41,387 nt of DNA from Saprospiraceae bacterium (GCA_016787285.1 JAEUUV010000101.1:1-41387); one strand, 5' to 3'; shown: positions 1-9,900, numbered from the stretch's first letter. Numbers and translations are program-made. Notes: generated by a model from the letters alone, not told the origin.

Positions 1-3000
1 GCAACTTCGATTTCCACGCTTCCACTTACCCCGGTCTCCACTTCCATCGAGAGTTCCGTGGTTTTGCACACTTTTTCGGTCTTTTCAATATACGATGAAC
101 TGCCATCGCCCGGCGGGTCGCGCAGGATAACGGAAGGCATCATCGGCATCATCGTCGTGAAGGTGTTCAGTTTGTTCCGAACGCCGGTTACGATGGCCTG
201 TGTCACCAAACTGCCGATGCGCCCCGCCGGTACGGAGGTGGCGATGACCTGCATGGTCTTGATGTACGGCGGCGAGGGGTTGGGGTTGCCCACCAGAAAC
301 TTGTACTCGAGGTTGCCGCCGCTCATGGTCGTGTCGAGCGTCATGTCGGCAAAACCATTGATGATTTCAATATTAGCAGTGTCCAGGTAGCAGATACCGT
401 CGTCCGACGGCGTGGCGATGTAGGTTTCCTTGACCCGGATGTTCACCGTGACGTATTCGCCTTTGTCCAAAACGATCACCTCCGGGCTACATCCCGGTAC
501 GGGGTCTAATCCGCTGGAAATTTCTACTTCCGGCGGCGCCACATAAATAAAATCAATGATTGTGTCGGTTTTGGTCAGGTTGACGGTAGAGCCACCCTGT
601 ACCTGGAAGGCGGTTTTGACATCGTCGTCGGAGTGTTCGATAACGGCCACGGTCATTTGTTCGAGCGGCGGCAGTTCCAGAAACTCAAATTCGCCCTCCT
701 GATTGTCTATGGTGATGGTTCGGGTCAAACAGCCATCCACCGAACGCACTTCCACTACGCACACCGTACCCTGGTTTTGGGCATCTCCGGCGGGCGCTTT
801 GATGATGGATTTTTTGCAGCCCGGCTTGCTGCCGCCGGCTACCTGGCCGCTCACCTTTCGCGTGGTCATGTCGTTGAACAAAATGCCGGTGATGGGGGTG
901 TTCACATCGGTCACCTGCCAGAACGCCGGTTCAAAAATGTGGTCTTCAAATACCGGGCGAAGTTCGGCACTGGTTCCAGGGTCGAAGTCAATGGTGAACT
1001 TGCCGGTGGAATCCGTGAAGATGCGCGGCGTGAACGGCGCGCCGTTGACCAATATCTCCACGTTTTTGGCGAAGCAATCGGTGTTTTTATACCGTACAAA
1101 ACCGGTAACGGGTATGGCCGAGCGGTCCAAAAAGTCCACTTGGTCCACCGAAGTTACACTTGGATTCAGGGTTACCTGCCGGGTGACGGGGGTAAAAATG
1201 TGCGGCGTGGTCATCTGCCGGGAAGCGAAGGGGATCCAATCGGCGCCGAAGTTGGTGCCGAAAGGCAGCAATACCGAGCCGCTGTTGTTCAGGCGGTTGC
1301 CGTTGCCCTCGTTAATGCCAAAATAGACACGCAAGCCTTTGGCCTGCATGTCGCGCGGATTCTGGAAGTGATTGAGAATCGCGGTGGCGCTCAGGGTAGT
1401 GTCGTACAGTGCTACCTCGTCAATGAGGCCACCGAAGTGGTCGGTACGGCCAATACCGCTGGGGCGGGCGGCAAGCATCCAGGATTCGGCCGGATCCGAC
1501 CAGTTACCGGTAACGCCGATAAAGGTCTTGCTGCCGAGGGGAACGCCGTTTTTGTAAGCGGTCACCAATAATTCGTTGTCGGTAAGCGTGGTGTCCAGGG
1601 TGAATGCCAGATGCTGGTAGCCCATGCCCAGGTCTCCAAAATTGTGTTCCTGGCCATTGATGTAAAACCAGAGGTCATTCATCAAGCCGTTTTGCTTGAG
1701 CAAAAGGCGGAAATCGTTGCCCAGCCAACGCTTGCTGAGGACGCATTGCTCGCCATCAGGGCCGGCGCTGTTCACCCACAGTTCCAACGTGGCTTTGGGA
1801 GTCACGGAAAAGTCGGGCAATTCGGCATAATCTTCTTCGCTGCGCACAAACTTGAGCGCCCGGTACATGTAAAAGTCCTTCATAGGCTCGGCCAGAAAGG
1901 TCGTGCCGGTGCCGTAACTGGCCGATTCAATGCGGTAGTAGCCGTCCTGATTGGTTTTGCCCATGGTGCGTACGTTCGGGCGATCCAGTTTGAATGTGGA
2001 ACCGCAGAGGTACAATTTGTGGCGCTTGATAATGTCGAACGATTTCACGCCTTTTTCCTCGTCAAACTTCCAGTAGTGGGTCAGATTGGGTGTCAGGCTG
2101 GAAGCGGTACCCATGATCACTTCACCGAAATCAAGTTCGTCGAGACGGCGGTGGTAGATGCGCACTTCGTCGAGACAGCCGGTCCAGCCGCCGGTACCGG
2201 TCCTGCTGCCGAAGTTCAGTTCGGAGGCGGAGGGCAGAAGGGTCATCGGCGCTAGGCCGACGAGTACGCCGTCAAGGTATAGTCTGCCCTGTCCGTCCTC
2301 GTAGGTGAGCGCCACGTGGTGCCAGTCGTTTTGGGTGCCGTTGGGAAATGTGGCCGAGAGAAACGGCGCGCCGGTTTCGGTGGTAGCCACCTCAACGCCT
2401 TTGCTGCCGCCGCTGTCCACGGCCCGAAAGTGGAGCGGGAACGGAGCGAAAGCCGCCACGCCGGCATTGGTGGTCGCCGAGTCGGTTTTCATCCAGAACG
2501 CCACCGTCCAGTCGGTGCCGGAAGCGGGCAGGAAGGGCTTTGTGGTGGTGTCTTGTTCGGCAAAGGCGCCGTCGGCGGGGCCAAATTTGGCCGAAAAACC
2601 CTGCAACGGTGTGAGCGACACGAGCACATCGGGCACGGGGCTGCCGCTGCCGGTCTGTACCCAGCCGGTGACGGTTCCGTTGGGCACCTGAAAACCGATG
2701 GCCTTGCCCGGGGAGCCTTCTCCGTAGATGTTGATGCCGCGCACCTCATAGTTGTACGCGATACCGGCGATGACGTTGAAGTCGTTGTACGTGCGGATGT
2801 TGGGGCCTACGTTGGCCAAAAATACGCCGTCGCGGTAGATGTTGAAGCCGTCGTTGGGCGATGGGCCGAGCGCGTCAATTTCCCAGGTCAACTGGATGCG
2901 GTCGAGCAGGTCGCCCTGCGTGGCGGTGAGCGCCAGGGCAAAGGGCGGCAGCAGGTACCGGGAATAAAAGCCCAGGGTAGAGGTTTGCTCCAGGCCGTCG

Positions 3001-3218
3001 AGGAATCCCACAAAGGTTTGGCCGACGGCTAAGGCCATTTTATTCTTCTGGCTGGTCAGGCGGGCCTTGCTTCCGAAATTGAAAAAGGCAGTACCGGTGA
3101 AGCCACTGGTGTCCACGACCGCATCGGGTCCGCAGGTGACCTGGGCCGACAGCGGCAATGCAGCGGCAACGTACAGAAATAGAAAAAGTAAACGTGTATA
3201 AATCAGGCGCATGACCAT
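1..3218 (-). CDS. Large secreted LamG-domain protein, N-terminal 1072 residues (C-terminus outside window)
   Basis: The frame stays open from an ATG at 3218 to the left edge, so the gene is partial. The N-terminus has a Sec signal peptide: hydrophobic LLFLFLYVAAALPLSAQ followed by VTCG. A second in-frame ATG at 3212 is an equally possible start. In order I read a fibronectin-III-like region (about residues 85-170), a short carboxypeptidase-regulatory-like strand region (about 180-210), a first LamG/concanavalin-like domain (about 205-365, with NDWHHVALTY and LYLDGVLVG), a second LamG domain (about 450-620, ending GGLIDEVALYD), then Ig-like or carboxypeptidase-regulatory modules (from about 695). 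Such mosaics are usually exported surface proteins of Bacteroidota, often with a type IX secretion C-terminal domain. That end lies outside the window, so the secretion route is inference. The ligand is unknown. Upstream (3219-3290) I see no clear -7 box or SD. Confidence 0.85.
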   Translation of the reverse strand, partial: MVMRLIYTRLLFLFLYVAAALPLSAQVTCGPDAVVDTSGFTGTAFFNFGSKARLTSQKNKMALAVGQTFVGFLDGLEQTSTLGFYSRYLLPPFALALTATQGDLLDRIQLTWEIDALGPSPNDGFNIYRDGVFLANVGPNIRTYNDFNVIAGIAYNYEVRGINIYGEGSPGKAIGFQVPNGTVTGWVQTGSGSPVPDVLVSLTPLQGFSAKFGPADGAFAEQDTTTKPFLPASGTDWTVAFWMKTDSATTNAGVAAFAPFPLHFRAVDSGGSKGVEVATTETGAPFLSATFPNGTQNDWHHVALTYEDGQGRLYLDGVLVGLAPMTLLPSASELNFGSRTGTGGWTGCLDEVRIYHRRLDELDFGEVIMGTASSLTPNLTHYWKFDEEKGVKSFDIIKRHKLYLCGSTFKLDRPNVRTMGKTNQDGYYRIESASYGTGTTFLAEPMKDFYMYRALKFVRSEEDYAELPDFSVTPKATLELWVNSAGPDGEQCVLSKRWLGNDFRLLLKQNGLMNDLWFYINGQEHNFGDLGMGYQHLAFTLDTTLTDNELLVTAYKNGVPLGSKTFIGVTGNWSDPAESWMLAARPSGIGRTDHFGGLIDEVALYDTTLSATAILNHFQNPRDMQAKGLRVYFGINEGNGNRLNNSGSVLLPFGTNFGADWIPFASRQMTTPHIFTPVTRQVTLNPSVTSVDQVDFLDRSAIPVTGFVRYKNTDCFAKNVEILVNGAPFTPRIFTDSTGKFTIDFDPGTSAELRPVFEDHIFEPAFWQVTDVNTPITGILFNDMTTRKVSGQVAGGSKPGCKKSIIKAPAGDAQNQGTVCVVEVRSVDGCLTRTITIDNQEGEFEFLELPPLEQMTVAVIEHSDDDVKTAFQVQGGSTVNLTKTDTIIDFIYVAPPEVEISSGLDPVPGCSPEVIVLDKGEYVTVNIRVKETYIATPSDDGICYLDTANIEIINGFADMTLDTTMSGGNLEYKFLVGNPNPSPPYIKTMQVIATSVPAGRIGSLVTQAIVTGVRNKLNTFTTMMPMMPSVILRDPPGDGSSSYIEKTEKVCKTTELSMEVETGVSGSVEIEV

Positions 3219-3290
3219 GCTTTTTTTGTGTGACTATAAAAAACAGTAATAACCGGGGTGACCGGCAGTCACCCTGTCACTTGCGGGAGA

Positions 3291-4598
3291 TTACTTCACC
3301 CAAATTTCGATAGCGCCTATGGCGAATTGTTCATTGTCCTCGCCTTCGTCATTTGCATACCCAAAGTATAGCCAGAACGACGAATTGCGCTTGGCGATCA
3401 TGGTGCCGGTAGTCCACTGATCGGACACATTGTCGGGCACGTTGTCGAAACTGCTGGCGGTGCGGAAGGCGTCGTTGTTGTAGTTGTGGGTGTTGGAGTG
3501 GTGCTGCGGGTGCCAGTCCCAGGCAATGCGTATTCCGGTGCCGGCCGAGTTGTTCGCAAATGCCGCAAAGCCAACTGAAGCCGCATCGCCGTGATCCCAG
3601 TTGCCAATGGCAAAAAATTTGAACACGACCTTGACAAAGTTGTAAGTGCCTGGGGGCGAAAATTGCTTTTTGAACACATAGTCGTTGGTGGCAGGCTTGA
3701 GTGCCCAACCGGCGAAATCGCCGTAGTTTACGGCGGAGGCGGCGGAAATTAAACCATTGTTCCAGGCGCCGTTGCCGCCGCTTGTGGGAGCCGAAACGAA
3801 CCAACCATCATTGCTTCCTCCTTCAAAATAATTAGTCTCTACCAGGCGCCAGTCGTTTTGGCCGTTGTACGACAGGCTGCCGTTGTTGTTGATGCCCACA
3901 CTGTTGGCGTTCATGCTTCCGCTTACGGTCACGTTACCGGGTGTGGCGGCCAGCACTTCAGCGTTATTGGCATACAGTGAAACTCTACCGTCGGCAGTGG
4001 AGAACAGGCCGCTGTCTTTATCGCCGCTGTTGCCGTCGAAGGCATAGCCGTTGTTGTTGGCGCCGTTCAGGCCGGGCGTGCCGCCGCGCGCCAGATAACC
4101 GCCTACGGCCACCACGCTGTGCGTGGTGGGGAAGTTGCCGCCCACCACCAGATTCGTAGCAATCCGGGCGCTGTCGGCTACTACTCCGCCGCTGCTGGGA
4201 AACTTGTTGTTCACGCCGATCAGCGAGAGCGCATACGGCGCCGACGTGAGCAGCACGCGCGGGTTTAGTTCGGTGGAGCCTACCGTCACACCGAGGTAGT
4301 ACAACTGATCGAAGGCCGCTGTGAGCGGATTTACGGCTCCCAGTACGGCATTGTAGATGCCGCTGCTGACTTCAATACCGGCCTGAGTCTCTTGCCAAAC
4401 AACGGAGCCGCCGGTTTCCTGCGTGTATAATTTGAAGGTCAGGCTGTACGTCCCGTCATCCACGGCTACGCCGTTGGATTTTTTCAGGATACCCTGAATA
4501 CTAAGCGTCGGATTGGCTTGGGCCTGGAGGGTGTTCGTGGCCGAAACACATACTCCCAAAAGGAGCAAATACGCCAAACGAATGGAAGTGCTTTTCAT
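3291..4598 (-). CDS. Secreted tail-fibre-like repeat protein, copy A of a tandem pair
   Basis: The product is 435 residues starting at the ATG at 4598. A longer open frame to 4685 would place 29 hydrophilic residues in front of the signal peptide and is rejected. Residues 1-25 form a Sec signal peptide (LAYLLLLGVCVSA...QAQA). Next is a module beginning LSIQGILKKSNGVAVDDGTY, a type common at the N-terminus of Bacteroidota tail-fibre-like proteins. A middle segment carries GYAFDGNSGDKDSGLF, which resembles phage tail-fibre shaft repeats. The C-terminal ~170 residues are rich in aromatic residues (FKFFAIGNWD, WDWHP, FWLYFGYAND) and end EIWVK, suggesting a beta-sandwich binding domain. It is closely similar over its whole length to the upstream gene at 4743-6056, so the pair is a tandem duplication. 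No enzymatic motif is visible and the function is unknown. Confidence 0.85.
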   Translation of the reverse strand: MKSTSIRLAYLLLLGVCVSATNTLQAQANPTLSIQGILKKSNGVAVDDGTYSLTFKLYTQETGGSVVWQETQAGIEVSSGIYNAVLGAVNPLTAAFDQLYYLGVTVGSTELNPRVLLTSAPYALSLIGVNNKFPSSGGVVADSARIATNLVVGGNFPTTHSVVAVGGYLARGGTPGLNGANNNGYAFDGNSGDKDSGLFSTADGRVSLYANNAEVLAATPGNVTVSGSMNANSVGINNNGSLSYNGQNDWRLVETNYFEGGSNDGWFVSAPTSGGNGAWNNGLISAASAVNYGDFAGWALKPATNDYVFKKQFSPPGTYNFVKVVFKFFAIGNWDHGDAASVGFAAFANNSAGTGIRIAWDWHPQHHSNTHNYNNDAFRTASSFDNVPDNVSDQWTTGTMIAKRNSSFWLYFGYANDEGEDNEQFAIGAIEIWVK

Positions 4599-4656
4599 AA
4601 AAGATGACCGATTTTGAATTTTTTTAAGTTGGCCCGGAGGCGCTGTTTGTTTAAGT

Positions 4657-4718
4657 GCCGCGCTTGGTGTTTTCACCAAGCGCACTCGGTAGCGCTTGGT
4701 GAAAACACCAAGCGCGGC
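4657..4718. repeat. Perfect 27-bp inverted repeat made of two nested hairpins
   Basis: Positions 4657-4683 and 4692-4718 are exact reverse complements separated by 8 nt. Each arm is itself a hairpin: GCGCTTGGTG, a 4-nt TTTT or AAAA loop, then CACCAAGCGC. The 10-mer therefore occurs four times. It sits between the two tandem paralogues, downstream of the 4743 stop and 58 nt upstream of the 4598 start. Neither strand has a following T-run, so it is not a standard intrinsic terminator. An mRNA-stabilising hairpin, a transcription attenuator or a small palindromic repeat element are the alternatives. Confidence 0.9.
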
Positions 4719-4742
4719 GGGAATGTCAACCCCTCACTAAGG

Positions 4743-6056
4743 TTACTTGACCCATATTTCGATACCGCCTACGGCAAAGTTTTCCCCGTCGGCGTTTTCA
4801 TTATTGGCATACCCGAAAAATAGCCAGAATGCTCCGGAGTGCCTGCCGATTATTTCTCCGGTTGTCCACTGATCGGAGTAGTTGGCGGGTGTAGAATCAA
4901 AATTGCCGGCGGCGCGGAAGGTGTCGTTGTCGTAGTTGTATGTTCCGGAGTGGAACTGTGGGTGCCAGTCCCAGCCGATTCGGATGTCACTGCCGCTGGA
5001 GTTGTTTGAAAATGCCGCAAAACCTGCTGATGCGGCGTCGCCTTGATCCCAGTTGCCGATGGCGAAAAACTTGAATACCACCTTGATGTAGTTGAACGAA
5101 CCTCCGGGATTGAACTGCTTTTTAAACACCTGGTCGTTGTTGCCGGGCCTGATCACCCAGCCGGCAACATCGCCATAGTTGACCGGTGTGGCACTGCCGG
5201 CAACCGCGTTTTTCCAGGCGCCTGCCGATGAACTCGGGTCCGGGTTGGAGTACTGCCAGCCATTGTCGTCGCCGCCCTCGAAGTAGTCGGTTGCCACCAG
5301 GCGCCAGGTGCCTTGACCGTTGTACGAGAGATTTCCGGTACTGTTTATCGCGAGGCTATTGGTCGAAAGGCTACCCGCTGCCGTTGCGGCGCCGGGTGTA
5401 GCGGCCAGCACCTCGGCATTGTTGGCGTACAGGGACACTCGCCCGTCGGAGGTAGAAAACAGGCCGCTGTCCTTGTCGCCGCTGTTCCCCTCAAAGGCAT
5501 AGCCGTTGTTGTTGACGCCGTTGGCGCCGGGCGTACCGCCGCGGGCCAGATAACCGCCAAGGGCAACTACCGTGTGGGTTGTCGGAAAATCCTTTCCAAC
5601 GGCAAGACTGGTTACCACCCGGGCACTGTCGGCGCGTACGGCGCCACTGCTGGGAAATTTGTTGGTGGTGCCCACGAGCGACAGCGAATAGGGCGCCGAG
5701 GTGAGTGGTGTGCGTGGTGTGATTTCGCTGGAACCGACCGTGACGCCGAGGTAGTACATCTGATCGAAAGCCAGTGCATCCAGCGTATTTCCGGCTCTTC
5801 CGAGCGTAGCGCTGTAAATCCCGCTGCTCACTTCGGTTTGTAGGGCATCGCTCCACAGGGCAGTGCCGCCGGTTTCCTGATCGTACAGTTTGAAGGTAAT
5901 GGTGTAGGTGCCGTCGTTCACCGCCACGCCGCTGGCTTTTTTCAAAAGGCCCTGTACGCTAAGCCTTTTGTCAATTTGTGCGTGTACGGTATATGCGGCA
6001 AATATCAGAAAACCAAAAAGCAGGAAGGATCCCCAACAGGTAGAGGTTCTTTTCAT
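4743..6056 (-). CDS. Secreted tail-fibre-like repeat protein, copy B of a tandem pair
   Basis: The product is 437 residues from the ATG at 6056. A signal peptide (FLLFGFLIFAAYTVHAQ) is followed by LSVQGLLKKASGVAVNDGTY, the shaft-like motif GYAFEGNSGDKDSGLF and an aromatic C-terminal domain ending EIWVK. It shares module order and long identical stretches with the downstream copy at 3291-4598. Differences concentrate in the signal peptide and in loop regions of the C-terminal domain, which fits a duplicated surface protein diverging in its exposed part. About 135 nt separate it from the response regulator at 6192-6824, and that gap contains an 18-nt palindrome. The gene may belong to the regulon of the nearby two-component system; this is inference from position only. 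Function unknown. Confidence 0.85.
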   Translation of the reverse strand: MKRTSTCWGSFLLFGFLIFAAYTVHAQIDKRLSVQGLLKKASGVAVNDGTYTITFKLYDQETGGTALWSDALQTEVSSGIYSATLGRAGNTLDALAFDQMYYLGVTVGSSEITPRTPLTSAPYSLSLVGTTNKFPSSGAVRADSARVVTSLAVGKDFPTTHTVVALGGYLARGGTPGANGVNNNGYAFEGNSGDKDSGLFSTSDGRVSLYANNAEVLAATPGAATAAGSLSTNSLAINSTGNLSYNGQGTWRLVATDYFEGGDDNGWQYSNPDPSSSAGAWKNAVAGSATPVNYGDVAGWVIRPGNNDQVFKKQFNPGGSFNYIKVVFKFFAIGNWDQGDAASAGFAAFSNNSSGSDIRIGWDWHPQFHSGTYNYDNDTFRAAGNFDSTPANYSDQWTTGEIIGRHSGAFWLFFGYANNENADGENFAVGGIEIWVK

Positions 6057-6162
6057 GAGAGTGACCGAGTTTGTTCAAAGTATAATTAACCAAAGTGACT
6101 TCTCATGCAAAAGGCATTCCGAAAGCCGATGCAAACGTACGCTTTTCCGACCTGCTTTCCCA

Positions 6163-6180
6163 ATCACATTTTAATGTGAT
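6163..6180. promoter_or_regulatory. 18-nt palindrome ATCACATT-tt-AATGTGAT
   Basis: Two perfect 8-nt arms flank a 2-nt centre, 11 nt beyond the stop codon of the response regulator and about 107 nt upstream of the secreted protein gene starting at 6056. No T-run follows, so an operator is as likely as a terminator. It has TCACA and TGTGA half-sites in the opposite order to a CRP site. Confidence 0.5.
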
Positions 6181-6191
6181 ACCCTGCGCTT

Positions 6192-6824
6192 TCACCGATC
6201 CAGCATTCTGCGAATCAGTTCGCTTTTGCTGTTGATATTCAATGCTCTGTAGATGCTCATTACATGGCTGCGCACCGTGTCCAAGGAGATACCGAGGCGC
6301 TCGGCAATCAATTTGTAACTAAGTCCGTCTACAATGCCCTGCACAATGTCTCGCTGTCGGGGCGTAAGCGCTACCTCCGCTACTTCTGGTTTAGGCTGGA
6401 AACGGGCGATGACTTTGCGGGCTACTGCGGGTGACATGTAGGCGCCGCCTTTCCGGACGGTAAGCAAGGCATCCCGGATTTCCGTCAGCGGCGTCTGCTT
6501 GGTAATGTACGAGCAGGCGCCGGCACAAAGCGCAGCGAAAATCTGGTCGCTGTCCTCAAACGTGGTCAGGATGACGATATCTACAAGGGGTAATCGTTCC
6601 CGAATTGCCGGGATACCGGAGATGCCCGACACTCCGGGCAGTTGAATATCCAGGAGCAATACATCCGGTTCGGGCCGGATGACATCGCTCATTTGATGCA
6701 GAAAAACCTCTACAGAAGATGCTGTGCTATGCACGAGAAACTCCGGAGAAGTACTGAAAAACGCGATCAAACTCTCGCGCACTACACTGTTATCTTCGAT
6801 TATAGCCAATTGAATCGGTTCCAT
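6192..6824 (-). CDS. NarL/FixJ-family response regulator (REC + LuxR-type HTH)
   Basis: The product is 210 residues, the usual length for the family. The REC domain covers about 1-125: acidic pair E10-D11, phospho-acceptor D59 in LLLDIQLPG, conserved T87/T88 and K109. The LuxR-type helix-turn-helix covers about 147-210 (LTPRQRDIVQGIVDGLSYKL, then IAERLGIS..TVRSHVMSIY). It is a cytoplasmic DNA-binding regulator activated by phosphorylation. The likely partner kinase is the divergent gene at 6947-10069. The start at 6824 is supported by a -7 box ending 4 nt upstream, which implies a leaderless transcript. Likely targets are its own divergent region and perhaps the secreted proteins downstream; the latter is inference. 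Confidence 0.93.
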   Translation of the reverse strand: MEPIQLAIIEDNSVVRESLIAFFSTSPEFLVHSTASSVEVFLHQMSDVIRPEPDVLLLDIQLPGVSGISGIPAIRERLPLVDIVILTTFEDSDQIFAALCAGACSYITKQTPLTEIRDALLTVRKGGAYMSPAVARKVIARFQPKPEVAEVALTPRQRDIVQGIVDGLSYKLIAERLGISLDTVRSHVMSIYRALNINSKSELIRRMLDR

Positions 6825-6828
6825 TCGG

Positions 6829-6860
6829 CAAATGTAGCACAGGCCGGCAGATCAGACGAA
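6829..6860 (-). promoter_or_regulatory. Promoter of the response regulator gene at 6824
   Basis: On the minus strand a TTCG (6857-6860) lies 20 nt from a perfect TAnnTTTG box, TACATTTG (6829-6836). The box ends 4 nt before the ATG at 6824, so the predicted transcription start coincides with the start codon. Confidence 0.6.
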
Positions 6861-6883
6861 GCCCTCGTCGGGTTCCATTTTTC

Positions 6884-6902
6884 CCGGACAACGGTTGTCC
6901 GG
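6884..6902. promoter_or_regulatory. 19-bp palindromic operator candidate between divergent regulator and kinase
   Basis: CCGGACAAC-g-GTTGTCCGG has two perfect 9-nt arms about a single base. It lies in the 122-nt divergent gap, 24 nt upstream of the regulator's -33 element and 44 nt before the kinase ATG. This is a good position for one dimeric regulator to control both genes. The binding protein is unknown; the response regulator itself is the simplest guess. Confidence 0.6.
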
Positions 6903-6946
6903 TATACTGGCTATCTTGTGCCCGCTTTGAGAATTTCATCGAATAC

Positions 6947-9900
6947 ATGCGCACACGCTTCCGAGATCAACCCGGCCCAAATGAGACGTATACGTACAGT
7001 GTGAATTTGTTCTGGCCGGGATGGTTTTACCCTGTCACAGGATGCGTGGCAATACTGCTTGCCATGCTTCCTGCCCTGCTGTGCGCCCAGCATCCGATTC
7101 GTATCGGGACACTTTCGAAAAACGACGGTTTGGGTTTCCGGAAGGTAAATGCCATCGCGCAGGACAGCCGGGGCTTGATTTGGTTGGGCACTTCGCAGGG
7201 TCTCGAGCGCTATGATGGGCATAGTTTTGTTCGCCTTGGCAACAACAAGCAGGCCGACTACTTTTTCCCGGGCGGAGAGGTGTCCGATGAAAGTTTGCAG
7301 GTGCTGAATGATTCCACCTTCTGGCTTATCGCCGACGGGAAACTGTACTCCTTTGCCCCATTCACATTCCAGGCAAAAGACATTTCCTCCCTTGCCGGGG
7401 TAAAAGGCGTTTTTTGTGCGCTGAAGAAAGGATCCGACGGCAAAATCTGGGCAGTTGTGGACGATGACACCCGACAATACCTGCTGTGTTGCGACAACAC
7501 CGGGCGTTTCCGATGCGTAGCCCGGTCTCCGCATATTCGACAACCGTTCACCTCAATTGCGCCCGACAACGCGGGCAATGTCTGGTGGAGCACGATAGCC
7601 GACGGTTTGCGTTTGTACGACCCCGAGGGCCAACTTCTGCACGCCGTCAAGCCCGACAGCAATATCTGGTTCGGCACCAAAATGTACTTCACGGAGATAT
7701 TCGCCGACAGCCGGGGGCGCGTATTCGTATTTCCGAAAAGTAAAAAAGAAATCTGGCAGTACGACCCGCAGCGACGGAGCCATACGGTATTGGTCAAAAA
7801 TATGGACGGGCTGACGTATGTGGCTTGTGAAGATCGAAACGGCAATTTGTGGTTTTCGCAGTTGAGCGGATTGCTCTGCTGGAACAAGGGTGAAGGAACT
7901 TCCTGGACTGATTTTACCCCGGATATCCGGCAAACCATGCAGTTTTCCGCCATTCATGCCATGCTTGAAGACCAGGCAGGGTTGATTTGGGTGACTACCG
8001 ACAACGGCCTCTTCAAAATTCCTGCAGGGCACCAGGTTTTTCAAAGCCACTTTTCGGAACCCGGCGCACGCTGGGGCAATGGTATGCGCGGAATTTTCCA
8101 GGACACCTCCGGCAATATTTTTTTCTACTGCGAAACCGGACCAAGGGGATTGTACCGGCTGGATACCCGGAGCGGTTCGGTGCAATTGATTGATCCTTTT
8201 GGAAATCCCCACGATCCACACTATGGACTGCCGAATGCCCAGATGTTTATCGTGGACGAAAAAACCAACTCTGCCTGGACAATGGCCGACCGGCTGGTAC
8301 GCATCAATCTTCATACAGGCAAAGGGACTGTGGCGGCTGAAATAACCGATAAAACGGAAATTATTTCCCGAAACCCGATTATACGACTTCGAAACGGCTG
8401 TTGGTTGCTGGGCAAACTTCTGGATAAACTGACGCTTGTAGATGTGGCAACCGGCGCCCAACAAAAGGTGCCATTGGCGCTCAATTCCGAAGATAAGGCC
8501 GTCAAAGTGACGTGTTTTTTGGAAAATCCGGACGGCAGCATCTGGGTGGGCACTACCGGTGGCTTGTTTAGGATACGCCCGGATGGTACGCTGCTGGAGC
8601 GTTTTTCCACAACATCCGTCCCGGCGCTTGGCAGCGATCACCTGCTGGCCCTGCATGCAGATAACGCCGGGCGACTCTGGATCGGTACCTTCGGCGGCGG
8701 GTTGAATTGCCTCGAAACGAATAGTAATAGCGGAAAAAGAAACCTGCGGATTTTTACACAACGCAACGGCCTTTGCGACGACAATGTGGCCTCCATTCTG
8801 GAAGACGATGCAGGCAACATCTGGTCCGGTACCTACAACGGACTTGCTTGCTACCGCACCCGGTCGGGCGTATTTCAAAATTTTTTTGAAGAGGACGGGC
8901 TGCCGTCAAATGAATTCAACTATGCCTCGGCACTCAAGGATCGCGACGGGCTGCTCTGGTTCGGGGGCATGAACGGTGTAGTGGTTTTTGACCCTGAGGC
9001 GACGCTGACCATCCCGAAAAATCCGCCGATCGTCCTGACATATTTTTCCCGGTATAATGCCCGTCAAGGCGGGATCGAAAAATCACATCTTTTGCCGGCC
9101 GAATATGGGTCGCTGCCGTTCGTCATCCGTCCCGACGATGCCTGGTTCGAGTTTGGCTGGGCATTGCCAAACTACATGAACCCGTCCAAAAACCAGTACC
9201 GTGTCTGGCTCGAAGGCCTGGAAGAACACTGGAACTTCATCGGCGGTACGCCTTTGGTGCGGTACAACCACCTGCCTCCAGGTTCATACACCCTGCACAT
9301 CAAGGGGGCCGACAGCAAGGGCAACCCCGGCGTCAATGAACTGAAGGTTCCGATTGTTGTGCGACCGTATTTTTACCAAACCTGGTGGTTTTTCCTCCTG
9401 GTATTGGCTCTTGTGGCGGCCATCGTTTATTATGCTGTTCGTTTCCGTTACTTGCGCCGACTCGAAATGGAGCAATTGCGTACCCGGATTGCCGGCGATC
9501 TGCACGATGAGGTCGGCTCCATGCTGGCCGGGTTGGCCATGCAGGCCGATTTGCTGGCGCATCAATCAACGACAGACAAGGCGCAGGCGGGTAGGGTAGG
9601 GGAGATCAGTAGGGCCGCTATGTCCAAAATGCGCGACCTCGTGTGGGGGCTCGACAGCCGCCGCGACCGCGTGCGCAACCTCCTGGAGCGCATGCAAGAA
9701 CAAGCCGCCGAACTGCTTGGGCCGGCAGGGATTGCGTTCCGTTTCGAACTCGGAAGCCTGCCGTTGGAGAAAAAAATCCCTGTGGACGTCCGCCAAAACC
9801 TGTACCTTATTTTTAAAGAGGCACTGACCAACGTGGTGCGGCACAGCACCGCAACCGAAGTGCGTGTGCGTTTCGGGTACTTTGAGGAGAGTTTCGAACT

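Noticed and set aside
633-1571. A 312-codon open frame on the plus strand
   Set aside because: It lies antisense to the LamG protein in a GC-rich stretch, has biased composition and no promoter or family motif.
4657-4718. Inverted repeat as the ends of an insertion sequence
   Set aside because: Only 8 nt lie between the arms and no transposase or target-site duplication is visible.
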